Assembly: GCF_040096225.1 (NCBI RefSeq) | Contig: NZ_JBBMFC010000006.1 | Span: 1-64,000 of the forward strand | Reading direction: 5' to 3' | DNA: 64,000 nt | Origin: Hominiventricola aquisgranensis | GTDB lineage: Bacteria > Bacillota > Clostridia > Lachnospirales > Lachnospiraceae | In this document: positions 1 through 7,356 of the stretch, piece after piece | How positions within the stretch are numbered: the first letter of the stretch is position 1 | Layout of the letters: each line of letters begins with the position of its first letter | The notes under the pieces: model-generated | The model's database searches: none | The model's input: the letters and a program-made list of their open reading frames with translations, nothing else | What the model was told of the DNA's origin: nothing | Program-made: the position numbers and the translations under genes

Positions 1-217
1 TCAAAAGAATATTTAGCCATAAAAATACCGACCTCCAATCGTTAGATTTTTAGGTCTAACTTTTGGGGGTCGGTACAATTTGGATTAGTCTCAATGATAG
101 ATTACTACACCGAAAGGTGTGTTACTTGTTAAGTTGATTGAACCGCCGTATACGGAACCGTACGTACGGTGGTGTGAGAGGTCGGGAAAATTTATTTAAT
201 TTTCCCTCCTACTCGAT
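1..217 (+). mobile_element. 3' end of a group II intron (domains V-VI), truncated by window start
   Basis: About 141-178 folds as a domain V hairpin: ACCGCCGT pairs with ACGGTGGT (one G-U), continuing into TACGG/CCGTA around the tip. About 181-217 folds as domain VI (GGGAAAATT/AATTTTCCC) followed by CCTACTCGAT, the usual bacterial intron 3' end with a bulged branch-point A. The GTGTGAGAGG linker between them is typical of this family. Bases 36-77 form another hairpin (CCGACCTCC/GGGGGTCGG) that probably belongs to the distal part of domain IV. The intron-encoded reverse transcriptase is not in the window; at most its last codons could lie before base 20. The intron ends 12 bases before attL. 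Confidence 0.75.
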
Positions 218-229
218 GCATACCTTTCT

Positions 230-249
230 AATCCTTAACTTTTCTTAAG
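230..249. other. attL: attL core
   Basis: The 20-bp sequence AATCCTTAACTTTTCTTAAG recurs exactly at 50504-50523, and the flanking bases differ on both sides of each copy. The integrase gene lies just inside this copy, as expected for an attachment site. In the reconstructed attB the core runs directly into a host rho-independent hairpin (50521-50540). Confidence 0.85.
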
Positions 250-253
250 TTTG

Positions 254-296
254 AAAAATCCACTTTTCCTTGATTTCCTTGGAAAAGTGGATTTTT
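254..296. terminator. Bidirectional terminator just inside attL
   Basis: A perfect 16-bp stem (AAAAATCCACTTTTCC at 254-269 and its complement at 281-296) with an 11-nt loop. It has A and T runs at both ends, so it can stop the leftward integrase transcript and also rightward host or intron transcription entering the prophage. Confidence 0.8.
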
Positions 297-313
297 GTGT
301 TACTAATTTGTTA
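297..313 (+). repeat. Arm-type repeat near attL, second copy at 50388-50404
   Basis: The 17-mer GTGTTACTAATTTGTTA occurs here and directly repeated just inside attR. The right copy is followed by a further GTTACTAA. Paired short repeats inside both prophage ends fit integrase arm-binding sites; this is inference. Confidence 0.45.
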
Positions 314-333
314 ATAGTTCAGTGAAAATCTTA

Positions 334-1368
334 TTATTTCAGCAGTTCAATCGTAGCCCGAAGTTGTTCCAATGTCTTGTGATTATACACCCTGTTTCCG
401 ATATCTTTTGATTTATGGCCGATGATTAGATCAATACATTTCTTATTGGCGTGGGCATTATCAAGGCGGGTCTCGACAGTATGTCTGGTTGCATGAGGAG
501 TCTTTGTATCATCCTCTGGATCAATGCCGATTAGTGCCAGGGTTTCTTTCCAGATTTTGTAAAACCGAGTCTTAGGTATTCGTTTTCCATCTTCTGCGAT
601 CAGATAGTTTCCTGGCTGGTCCATCAGCTCTATGACAATAGGCTGGATCCGTGAATGGATGGGTACTATTCGTCCTTTTCCGGCAGCGGTTTTTACACCG
701 CTTTGAAAATACAGCTCATTCAGGTTTACCTGATCCTTTTTCATTCCAAGCAATTCAACCAAGCGGAAACCTGTGTACAGATAGAGGAGCATGAAGTCTG
801 CTCCAGTTTCACCGCGGTGTTTCCACAGATCTTCTATCTGCTTATCGGTGAAGGGCGTCCTGGCTTGTTTATCTGGAGGAACGGCTGATACCGAAATGAT
901 GGATGAATACTTTTTATCTATGATATCCCGTTCAAAGGCGAAATCATCTAAATGTCCCCACAGATTCTTCATATGCGTTTGAGAAGAATAACTGAAGACG
1001 CCGTCTATGGCATCCTGCATATCGAAAGATTTGATATTGATGTATTTCATCCCGTAGAGCTTGGAACAGTGTTTATAAGCCGCCTGAAGCGAATACTGCA
1101 GGGATGTTCCGAGTTTTGGCTTTTTGATTTTGGACCATTGATTATAGAGATCGGCAAGGGTGATATTCTTGCGGTCAATGTTCCAGGGATTGTGGTTGTA
1201 TTTGGCCAGAATAATATTGGCTTCTTCTTCGGTGGCAGCGTAATCAAGAGGCACCTGCCGACCGTTACCATCGGCATCATACTGTGTTACTTTTATGATC
1301 CACGGCTTGGATCGGTTTCCTTTAAGCTTGGTCACGGATCCGTAGCCATTTGGGTTTCTTTTTCCCAC
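334..1368 (-). CDS. int: Phage tyrosine integrase
   Basis: A 344-residue site-specific recombinase, expected to join attP to attB and to excise the prophage. An N-terminal arm-binding region (about residues 7-55) is followed by a SAM-like core-binding domain (about 65-165) and the catalytic domain. The catalytic set is visible: Arg202 in TGFRLVELLG, HATR at about 292-295, His318 in IIGHKS, and the Tyr328 nucleophile in RVYNH. It starts with GTG at 1366-1368 behind a GAAAGGAAG ribosome site. It is transcribed leftward toward attL and ends at the 254-296 hairpin. It is unrelated in context to the second tyrosine recombinase at 46.8 kb. Confidence 0.95.
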   Translation of the reverse strand: MGKRNPNGYGSVTKLKGNRSKPWIIKVTQYDADGNGRQVPLDYAATEEEANIILAKYNHNPWNIDRKNITLADLYNQWSKIKKPKLGTSLQYSLQAAYKHCSKLYGMKYINIKSFDMQDAIDGVFSYSSQTHMKNLWGHLDDFAFERDIIDKKYSSIISVSAVPPDKQARTPFTDKQIEDLWKHRGETGADFMLLYLYTGFRLVELLGMKKDQVNLNELYFQSGVKTAAGKGRIVPIHSRIQPIVIELMDQPGNYLIAEDGKRIPKTRFYKIWKETLALIGIDPEDDTKTPHATRHTVETRLDNAHANKKCIDLIIGHKSKDIGNRVYNHKTLEQLRATIELLK

Positions 1369-1441
1369 TGTTTGACTTCCTTTCTGAAATTTCAGTTGTT
1401 ATTTGAGATTCTTTGAGATCCTTATCAAAATTTCACTTGTG

Positions 1442-1530
1442 TATAGGAGCCACGCAGTGTATAATACAAAATGTATCGTACATCTATGTTATAGCACTGC
1501 ATCGCTAAATGCTGTATGTGGCTCCCTATA
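1442..1530. other. Large imperfect palindrome with nested hairpins, possible structured RNA
   Basis: TATAGGAGCCAC at 1442-1453 pairs with GTGGCTCCCTATA at 1518-1530 with one bulged base. Inside it GCAGTG (1454-1459) pairs with CACTGC (1495-1500), and ATGTA/TACAT form an inner hairpin at 1471-1483. No protein is encoded here. It lies in the 316-base gap between the integrase start and the next possible ORF. It could be a small RNA, a mini palindromic element or a regulatory structure. Confidence 0.4.
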
Positions 1531-1542
1531 ATGTGGAAAGCT

Positions 1543-1576
1543 AATCCGCCGCATCACGCCAATGGTGTGGCGGATT
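1543..1576 (+). terminator. Hairpin, weak terminator candidate
   Basis: AATCCGCC at 1543-1550 pairs with GGCGGATT at 1569-1576, followed by CTTTATGTTCT. The T-run is short, so termination is uncertain. Together with the palindrome upstream it could close a small RNA gene. Confidence 0.35.
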
Positions 1577-1684
1577 CTTTATGTTCTAAATTTTCCATAT
1601 ATTTCCAATAAAAGATTGATAAGTAAAAAGTATAATAGATATCTGTGCCCAGCCTTCCGGTACAACAGAAAGGTGGGACTTGCC

Positions 1685-1807
1685 ATGTCTATTAAATACA
1701 TAAGATACAAAGACAATACCGTTTTCGCGTTATATTACCGTTCCAATGACACTCTTTATTACAACTTAGCATTTACTGGACCGACAAAAATCTACTATCT
1801 TCTTTAA
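1685..1807 (+). CDS. Small ORF of unknown function (40 aa)
   Basis: An ATG at 1685 follows AAAGGTGGGAC and opens a 40-residue, tyrosine-rich, hydrophilic frame. An in-frame upstream extension to 1562 lacks a ribosome site. A 10-bp inverted repeat (GTGCCCAGCC at 1645-1654, complement at 1819-1828) brackets the ORF, and a TATAAT lies at 1631-1636. I recognise no family. It may be a phage small protein or chance. Confidence 0.3.
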   Translation: MSIKYIRYKDNTVFALYYRSNDTLYYNLAFTGPTKIYYLL

Positions 1808-1827
1808 CCCAACCACAGGGCTGGGCA

Positions 1828-2289
1828 CTATCCAATGTTACGATCAGTTGAATCTGGATCCATAGGTGGATAATTTGCTTCCAATTCTTCCGGAGATCCG
1901 GGAACCAGATCTGACAGATCATCCATGTTTTCACTATTCAATGCTGCAGCGATAGCCTTGAAATATTCAATGACACCTTTCTGATATTCCGGTTTCAGAT
2001 TCAGAAACTTCTCCACAACGACATATGCATTCTGATCCAGATGGTATTCTGCTGCCAGAACATCCATGGCAGAGCTGGGACTCGGATTGAACATCTCACC
2101 GGTTCCGGTTCGGAGCCAGGATTCATTCACATTAAATTCACGGCAGATAGAAGTAATAACCTGATCTGTGATAGCGTTGATTCCACATTCCCATTGACCA
2201 ACAGTATTTCTTTTAACACCAAGTTTATCAGCGAACTTTTGTTGTGTTAAATCAAGCTCTTTTCTTATCTTTTTTATTCGCTCTTTCAA
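1828..2289 (-). CDS. XRE-family phage repressor (cI-like)
   Basis: A 153-residue DNA-binding protein with an N-terminal HTH (about residues 4-60, with LTQQKFADKLGVKRNTVGQW) and an acidic C-terminal tail. There is no LexA-type peptidase domain, so induction would not be by self-cleavage. The start is TTG at 2287-2289, placed by a near-perfect AAGGAGGTGA eight bases upstream. A consensus leftward promoter at 2316-2344 drives it. Three operator copies lie between this promoter and the opposing early promoter, the classic geometry of a lysogeny repressor. Confidence 0.85.
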   Translation of the reverse strand: MKERIKKIRKELDLTQQKFADKLGVKRNTVGQWECGINAITDQVITSICREFNVNESWLRTGTGEMFNPSPSSAMDVLAAEYHLDQNAYVVVEKFLNLKPEYQKGVIEYFKAIAAALNSENMDDLSDLVPGSPEELEANYPPMDPDSTDRNIG

Positions 2290-2315
2290 ATGATATCACC
2301 TCCTTCTGTGCACAG

Positions 2316-2344
2316 ATTATAATCTGAAACACACTCGACGTCAA
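2316..2344 (-). promoter_or_regulatory. Repressor promoter (PRM-like)
   Basis: Reading leftward, TTGACG at 2344-2339, a 17-base spacer and TATAAT at 2321-2316. It lies directly upstream of the TTG-started repressor gene. Confidence 0.8.
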
Positions 2345-2353
2345 CAATATTTT

Positions 2354-2417
2354 GCTACTAAAACAACAAAAAGCTATTAAAACAACAAAAATATCTTGAC
2401 AATGCTGTTTTAATAGC
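2354..2417. promoter_or_regulatory. Three-copy operator array
   Basis: Copies: GCTACTAAAACAAC (2354-2367), GCTATTAAAACAAC (2373-2386) and the inverted copy GCTGTTTTAATAGC (2404-2417). The third copy lies inside the spacer of the rightward promoter, so occupancy should block early transcription. Operator identity is inferred from position, copy number and symmetry. Confidence 0.7.
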
Positions 2418-2424
2418 ATACAAT
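2396..2424 (+). promoter_or_regulatory. Early lytic promoter (PR-like)
   Basis: TTGACA at 2396-2401, a 17-base spacer and TACAAT at 2419-2424, with an operator in the spacer. Its transcript would first run antisense through the 2447-2971 gene before reaching the rightward early genes. Confidence 0.85.
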
Positions 2425-2446
2425 AGCCACAGAAACAACAAAAAAA

Positions 2447-2971
2447 CTATTTGCTATTATAAAATGTTTCTCGCGCATCTTCATATGCAATATGAAATTT
2501 ATTTGCGCGGTAGAAGAAAAAAACAGAAAGCAGAACCAAGATAACAGTAGCCAAAGGTTTATATGAGATAGCTACGATTCCAATGAATAGCAAAATAACT
2601 GCTAAAGTGATCCTTCTTTTATAGTAGCCTTCCAATGCATCAATGATTTGTGGATGTTGTTTAACCATCTCAGCAATGTTTGAGTTTGTAACAACAACCT
2701 TGGTAGTTGGTATATGGGAAACAGTAGGACTTTCCGCATGAGAAGAGTAGCTATTTGAGGAATGTTTGCTTGACGGTACAAGGTCATCTAATCCTATAGA
2801 TGTTTCGTTGTACACATGGTTGTAGACAGAACGCTTAGGATCTTTGATAAGACCGGTTCCCTTTTTCCCATATAAAGGATTTACCGATTTCTTGACAGCA
2901 TGGGTGACTCTTCCAGTTGTTCTGGCAGAAATAGATTTTCTTGGACTTGGTTTTCTGATTACAGATCGCAT
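2447..2971 (-). CDS. Small membrane protein in the immunity region
   Basis: A 174-residue protein with a basic N-terminal third (repeated Lys/Arg, KKSVNPLYGKKG) and a Ser-rich middle. The C-terminal region has two adjacent membrane segments at roughly residues 128-160. The ATG at 2969-2971 is chosen for its AAGGAGG site; longer upstream extensions have none. I have seen similar uncharacterised proteins in Firmicutes but know no function. It is on the strand opposite to early lytic transcription and next to the repressor, which suggests expression in the lysogen (conversion, exclusion or superinfection role). That role is inference only. Confidence 0.75.
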   Translation of the reverse strand: MRSVIRKPSPRKSISARTTGRVTHAVKKSVNPLYGKKGTGLIKDPKRSVYNHVYNETSIGLDDLVPSSKHSSNSYSSHAESPTVSHIPTTKVVVTNSNIAEMVKQHPQIIDALEGYYKRRITLAVILLFIGIVAISYKPLATVILVLLSVFFFYRANKFHIAYEDARETFYNSK

Positions 2972-3068
2972 AGGCAACCTCCTTGGTATTTGATGATGTG
3001 GCAATTTGATTATAGCAAGGAGGCTATGAAAAGAAAAGCAAGAACGCAAAACGGAAGGAAGTGAGAAA

Positions 3069-3182
3069 ATGCAAGATCCGAAAATAGAAAAATTGTATGA
3101 GCTCTTGGCAAGGGCAGAAAAAGAGCATGATCGGGATGCCATAGCAGCTTTGCGGTGGGCAATTGTAATGCTGGAGTATTGA
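3069..3182 (+). CDS. Small early phage protein (37 aa)
   Basis: The ATG at 3069 follows GGAAGGAAGTGAG. The predicted 37-residue helical, charged peptide begins MQDPKIEKLYELLARAEKE and ends in WAIVMLEY. No family is recognised. It is the first rightward ORF with a good ribosome site downstream of the early promoter. A 12-codon mini-ORF (3025-3063, also with an SD) precedes it. Confidence 0.5.
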   Translation: MQDPKIEKLYELLARAEKEHDRDAIAALRWAIVMLEY

Positions 3183-3188
3183 AATCAA

Positions 3189-3272
3189 GGGTCTGTAGCT
3201 CAATGGCAGAGCAGCGTGACGTCACATAAAACAGGGAGAGCAAGGTTCCAGGTTCGATTCCTGGCAGACCCA
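3189..3272 (+). ncRNA. tRNA-like RNA lacking an anticodon arm
   Basis: The acceptor strands GGGTCTG (3189-3195) and CAGACCC (3265-3271) pair over 7 bp. A D-arm GCTC/GAGC and a perfect T-arm CCAGG-TTCGATT-CCTGG are present. The 34 bases between the D- and T-arms (about 3213-3246) cannot form a 5-bp stem with a 7-base loop; the only pairing there is the tight GTG-ACGT-CAC. No CCA is encoded. This is either a degraded tRNA or a tRNA-mimicking RNA. Confidence 0.65.
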
Positions 3273-3339
3273 CTAGGGTATAGCTGTAGATGCCCAAAAG
3301 AATAATCGGTCATTCCATGGATTATTCCCTACAGCAGTC

Positions 3340-3380
3340 GCAGGGCTGGTTTCATAGGGGTATGGAGCTTCCAGCCCTGC
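3340..3380. other. 10-bp perfect hairpin in early leader
   Basis: GCAGGGCTGG (3340-3349) pairs with CCAGCCCTGC (3371-3380) over a 21-base loop. There is no T-run, so it is not a terminator. It ends 13 bases before the AGGAGG of the next gene and may affect its translation. Confidence 0.4.
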
Positions 3381-3407
3381 CACTAAGAAAAGAGAGGAGG
3401 AAACCTG

Positions 3408-3584
3408 ATGAAGACAATGAAAGAGAATTTCACAGAAGAACAGATGAAGGACGCAAGACAGCTTTGCGGGATCCTGAACACTACTTCTGATGGAAAGAAG
3501 AACATCTTCCTGGCAATTGCCAATGCCTACATGGATGGCATGGCTGCAGGAGCAGCCGTTGTTGCGGCAGGCACTGTTAAATGA
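3408..3584 (+). CDS. Small phage protein (58 aa)
   Basis: The ATG at 3408 lies eight bases after AGGAGG. The 58-residue product starts MKTMKENFTEEQMKDARQL and ends in an Ala/Gly-rich stretch that could be a short hydrophobic helix. I recognise it only as a type of small protein common in early regions of Lachnospiraceae prophages. The stop overlaps the next ATG (ATGA), so the two are probably translationally coupled. Confidence 0.6.
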   Translation: MKTMKENFTEEQMKDARQLCGILNTTSDGKKNIFLAIANAYMDGMAAGAAVVAAGTVK

Positions 3585-3694
3585 TCAGTCGCAGAAGCGG
3601 CGGATTGGTTTTCCAGATCATGGAGAAAGAGTACGATACTATATTTCCTGCTTTGGCGGGCAGGAAAAGAACCGAGGTGACACATGGAATTTAG
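3581..3694 (+). CDS. Small overlapping ORF (37 aa)
   Basis: It begins in the ATGA overlap with the preceding gene and ends ten bases inside the next one (start 3684). The chain of overlaps is the main evidence that it is translated. The product is basic with no recognisable domain. Confidence 0.4.
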   Translation: MISRRSGGLVFQIMEKEYDTIFPALAGRKRTEVTHGI

Positions 3695-4121
3695 TGAAAA
3701 GCTCCGAGTAACGATGAAAGAACGGAATATCAACCAGGTTCAGCTTGCCGGGCTGACCGGTAAATGTAAGGCAACAGTCAGCCAGTGGCTATCCGGGAAG
3801 CAGACTCCAACCGAAGACGGACAGACACGGATCGCGCAGGCTATGGGACTTCCGGAAGATTATTTCTGGAAAGAGGATTCAGTGATCCATCTGGTGAAGA
3901 AAGCTGGAACAGTTGAAAAGCTGCTCCCGAAGGATGCAGCACGATTGCTTGGTATATCCGTCAGATCGGTCAGCCTGGGACTGCAGCAGGGTGTGTTCCC
4001 ATGGGGCTACGGAATCCATACAGAGCGTAGCTGGGTATATTTCATCAACGCCCGGAGATTTGCAGAAATCGAAGGAATTGACCTTGAAAGGAAAGGAGAA
4101 ACAACCAATGCATCTACATAA
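3684..4121 (+). CDS. XRE-family HTH regulator, early gene (Cro/antirepressor-like)
   Basis: A 145-residue protein with an N-terminal XRE HTH (about residues 4-60, with NQVQLAGLTGKCKATVSQWL). A second putative HTH in the C-terminal half (about 80-125, KDAARLLGISVRSVSLGL) resembles excisionase/MerR-type DNA-binding segments. It is the first regulator on the early transcript, so a Cro- or antirepressor-like role is plausible but inferred. A GAGGTGA ribosome site lies five bases before the ATG. The end overlaps the cell-wall hydrolase gene by 14 bases. Confidence 0.7.
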   Translation: MEFSEKLRVTMKERNINQVQLAGLTGKCKATVSQWLSGKQTPTEDGQTRIAQAMGLPEDYFWKEDSVIHLVKKAGTVEKLLPKDAARLLGISVRSVSLGLQQGVFPWGYGIHTERSWVYFINARRFAEIEGIDLERKGETTNAST

Positions 4122-4626
4122 ATTATTCCTGGCAACAGCAGGAATGGCGATCCTGGCCGTTACCATGGATCCCGGAATGTCGGTTGTCGCAGCACCGGTT
4201 GTACAGCTTATCCCGGATGAACCTATGGACAGCTATAAGCCGGAAGGATGGAGCGATGAAGACAGTTATCTGCTGGCGAAGATCGCCATGGCCGAGGCAG
4301 AGGGAGAGGATACCGCCGGAAAAGCACTGGTAATGTGTGTGGTTCTGAACCGCGTCGAAAGCATCCAGTTTCCAGACACGATCTATGATGTAGTCCATGA
4401 TGACGGAGCATTTACTCCCGTTGCAAATGGACGATATGAGAAGGTAGAGCCGAATGAAGACTGCTATGCAGCACTTGATATGGTAAAGGATGGCTGGGAT
4501 GGCAGCGATGGGGCATTGTACTTTGAACGAACCAGTAAGAATCCTACCTGGCATAGCCGGAACCTGGACAAGCTCTTTATCTATGGCAATCATACATTCT
4601 ACATGGAAAGAGGCGATGATGAATGA
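4108..4626 (+). CDS. SleB/CwlJ-type cell wall hydrolase, secreted
   Basis: A 172-residue protein with a signal peptide (about residues 1-27, ending AAP). A hydrolase_2 (SleB/CwlJ) domain follows at about 48-170: AKIAMAEAEGED, VVLNRVES, FTPVANGRY, ALYFERT and GNHTFY. The Glu in the AEAEGE segment is the expected catalytic residue of this lytic transglycosylase-like family. The start at 4108 follows AAAGGAG. It sits among early genes, not with the lysis cassette, so it may modify the wall early or be made during lysogeny. The function in the phage cycle is unknown. Confidence 0.8.
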   Translation: MHLHKLFLATAGMAILAVTMDPGMSVVAAPVVQLIPDEPMDSYKPEGWSDEDSYLLAKIAMAEAEGEDTAGKALVMCVVLNRVESIQFPDTIYDVVHDDGAFTPVANGRYEKVEPNEDCYAALDMVKDGWDGSDGALYFERTSKNPTWHSRNLDKLFIYGNHTFYMERGDDE

Positions 4627-5000
4627 AGATGAAGCTCGATAGAGGGATTCTGATCATCGCAGACTGTGACGGAATGCAGCTTAATATTATCAAGAGCTGG
4701 AACAAGATGAAATGGAACCGGAGCCGCCAGTGGCTGGAAGGACCATGTACCGGAGAACTTCTGAACCGATTGGCAGGACTTGTAAAGTTGCCGCCAACCA
4801 TAGAAGAACAACGGCAGCACATGAACCGGATCGCGGGAGCAGTTGATCAGGAACGGATGAAAGAAGACCCGGAACCACTTTATAAATATCCGGTAAAGTT
4901 CCCGCTTTTCAAGCATCAGGTCAGAGGTGCCAACATGGCACTGATCACGTTTGGCTTGATTGAGCCACCAGAAATCACTCAAAAGGAAAAAGCCCCATGA
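4623..5000 (+). pseudogene. N-terminal fragment of a phage SNF2-type helicase
   Basis: The 125 codons end with a segment (FPLFKHQVRGANMAL, about residues 91-106) that matches the HQ-containing entry region preceding motif I of phage SNF2/DEAD-like helicases. The frame stops at a TGA (4998). Reading on past it gives RGHTADEDIDYFMKMIEEGD, which also looks like coding residue. The rest of the helicase resumes near 5485, after a separate 126-aa gene. I read the two parts as one gene split by about 480 bases of inserted DNA. Confidence 0.65.
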
Positions 5001-5068
5001 AGAGGGCATACTGCAGATGAGGACATTGATTATTTTATGAAAATGATAGAAGAAGGAGACTTTGACTA

Positions 5069-5449
5069 ATGATAAAGGTTAATATTCAGACCATCAATGA
5101 TAATGGAAAAACTGTAAACGAGGCAACACTGGAAGGTGAAACATTGTATTTCATCCTGACAAAGAAACTCAAAGAAGATGAAAAACTTATTTCTTTTGAG
5201 GGAAATAACGGATTCTGTGGTAGAGCGATCCCGGATAAGCTGATCGGAGATTCCTGGTGTAAAAATATCGCCAGTATCATCAGGAAACAGTGTGACGATA
5301 AAGATCTGGATACGGCATTTCAGTTATTCAATCTGTCAGAAATGCTTAGACATGAGAGCGATGAGTTGATTAACAAGGTCGTTGAAACAAGTGATCCGGA
5401 AAAACTGATTCCTAAAGAGGTTATTAATTTTATCATGAAACACAAATGA
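5069..5449 (+). CDS. Uncharacterised protein inserted within the helicase gene (126 aa)
   Basis: The ATG at 5069 follows GGAGACTTTGACTA. The product is soluble and charged, beginning MIKVNIQTINDNGKTVNE, with no membrane segment or motif I recognise. It occupies the interruption between the two helicase fragments. It could be a cargo gene captured by illegitimate recombination. It has a good start and an uninterrupted frame, so it is probably expressed. Confidence 0.6.
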   Translation: MIKVNIQTINDNGKTVNEATLEGETLYFILTKKLKEDEKLISFEGNNGFCGRAIPDKLIGDSWCKNIASIIRKQCDDKDLDTAFQLFNLSEMLRHESDELINKVVETSDPEKLIPKEVINFIMKHK

Positions 5450-5484
5450 TATACAGGATTCAGAAGAGGAAGGGAAGTGATTTA

Positions 5485-6855
5485 ATGCCCATGAACAATA
5501 ATTATCAGCCCGGGAAAGGCTTTGGATTCTTATTTGAAATGGGTTGCTAAGGTGGAAAGACCTTAACAGCTATCGCCGTTGCAGGTGCAGCCTACCAGAT
5601 GGGAGCTATTGAAAAGGTTCTCATTGTAGCACCGACCTCGGTGTGTGCCGTATGGCCGAAAGAATTTGAGGATGCAGCAACGTTCAAGTTCAAAGTAAAT
5701 GTGTTGCTTGGAGACAAGAGGCAGCGGATCCGGGAACTGGAAGCCTTAAAAGCATTCCCGTTTAAGGCTTTGAAGGTTGCGGTGATCAACTATGAAAGTA
5801 CCTGGAGAGAAGGCATCATTGAAACCCTGATGGATTGGAAGCCGGATATGGTGATCGCAGATGAAAGCCAGCGAATCAAGACTCACGATGCGCAGCAAAG
5901 CAAGGCTATGCACCGGCTGGGAGATATTGCAAAGTATAAGCTCATACTTTCCGGTACACCGGTTCAGAACAATGCGATTGATATATTCAGCCAGTACCGG
6001 TTCCTGGATCCGACTGTATTTGGAATGAATTATTATGCATTCCGTGGTCGATATGCCATTATGGGTGGATTCAGCAACCGGCAGATCGTAGGGTACAAGG
6101 ATTTGGATGAGCTGATCCGAAAGGAACATTCCATAGCGTACCGAGTGACGAAGGAAGAGGCACTGGATCTTCCAGAGCAGACATTTATCACAAGAAATAT
6201 CCGGATGGATACGAAGGACAAGAACCTGTATGACCAGATCCGGAAGAACAGCTTTGCAGAACTTGAATCCGGTGGACAGATCACGGCACCGACTGTGCTT
6301 ACCAAGCTGCTGCGTCTGCAGCAGTTCACCGGCGGATTCATTCAGACAGATGATGGAAATAAGCCGGAGCTGGTATTCAGAGGGAAGTTAAATGCGCTGG
6401 AAGATATCCTGGATGATTATGTGATCGATGCAGGAAAGAAGCTGGTAGTATTTTGCAGATTCCGGCCGGAGATCGATCTGATCCAGAAGCTGCTGGAAAA
6501 GAAGAAAATCAAATACTGCAGCATTTATGGAGATATCAAGATCGATGATCGGGGAGCCATCGTAAAGGAATTTCAGAATAACCCGGATGTGAAGGTGTTC
6601 CTAGCACAGATCGATACTGCAGGGCTTGGAATCACACTGACTGCAGCAGACACCTGTGTATATTATTCGGTCAATTTTAATTATGCAGCATACAGTCAGA
6701 GCCTTGCCCGGATCCACAGGATCGGACAGCGGAACCGCTGCACATACATTCATCTGGTGGTTGAAAAGACCATTGATGAGACAGTTCTGAAGGCACTGGC
6801 AAAGAAAGAAGATCTTGCAAAAACAGTCGTTGATGACTGGAAACAATTCTTTTAG
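5485..6855 (+). pseudogene. SNF2-family helicase, C-terminal fragment with a stop in Walker A
   Basis: One frame runs from an ATG at 5485 (after GGGAAGTGATTTA) to 6855 with a single in-frame TAA at 5548-5550. That stop falls in motif I, giving FLFEMGC-stop-GGKTLTAIA. Removing six bases (TAAGGT) would restore the expected EMGCGKT. Downstream motifs are intact: DES of motif II (VIADESQRIKTH), SGTPVQN (III), HRIGQRNRC (VI). An ORF starting after the stop (ATG 5599) would lack Walker A and has no ribosome site. Phage relatives normally support replication or repair. The neighbouring replication genes are intact, so the loss may be tolerated. Confidence 0.75.
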
Positions 6856-6864
6856 GAGGTAAAC

Positions 6865-7344
6865 ATGGAATCACAGTTGGATCAGAAAATCAGAGAATAC
6901 AAGGAGCTCTTGGATCGCAAAGAAGAGCTTGAAAATCTGACAAAAGAAAATAATGCGGCGAAGGAAAAGCTGGAACAGGACATCTGCAAGATGATGATCG
7001 ATGAAGAGAAGCCGAGCACCATTGTTGATGGATTTAATTACAGCCTGTCGCAGAAGGTTATGTATTCCAAAAAATCAGAGGAAGATCTGGCGGCACTTGA
7101 AAAAGAAACGGGTCTCTCATTTTTCGATGTACTCCGGGATCAGGGTCTGGGGGACATCATCAAAGAGACCGTAAATCCGAAAACACTGCAGAGTACCGTG
7201 GCAGCCATGAAAGAAGATCTTGGTGAGGATCAGGATCTTCCGGAAGATCTGACACAGTGCTTGAGCATCTATGAAAAGCTGACCATTACAAAGCGGAAAG
7301 CTAATACAAAGGCTCTGGATCGGGCAAAGAAATCTAAAAAGTAG
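6865..7344 (+). CDS. Coiled-coil phage replication-region protein (159 aa)
   Basis: AGGAGG lies five bases upstream of the ATG. The first 45 residues are a strong coiled coil (KIREYKELLDRKEELENL). The overall pattern resembles Gp157/Gam-like phage recombination accessory proteins often found next to SNF2 helicase and ssDNA-binding genes, but I cannot place it firmly. The C-terminus is very basic (RAKKSKK). Confidence 0.6.
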   Translation: MESQLDQKIREYKELLDRKEELENLTKENNAAKEKLEQDICKMMIDEEKPSTIVDGFNYSLSQKVMYSKKSEEDLAALEKETGLSFFDVLRDQGLGDIIKETVNPKTLQSTVAAMKEDLGEDQDLPEDLTQCLSIYEKLTITKRKANTKALDRAKKSKK

Positions 7345-7356
7345 GAGGAATGCAAA

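Noticed and set aside
3189..3272. Functional decoding tRNA
   Set aside because: No anticodon stem-loop can be formed between the D- and T-arms.
5548..5550. Stop codon read-through or recoding in the helicase
   Set aside because: TAA is not a selenocysteine or pyrrolysine codon, no slippery site is visible, and the upstream split makes simple decay more likely.
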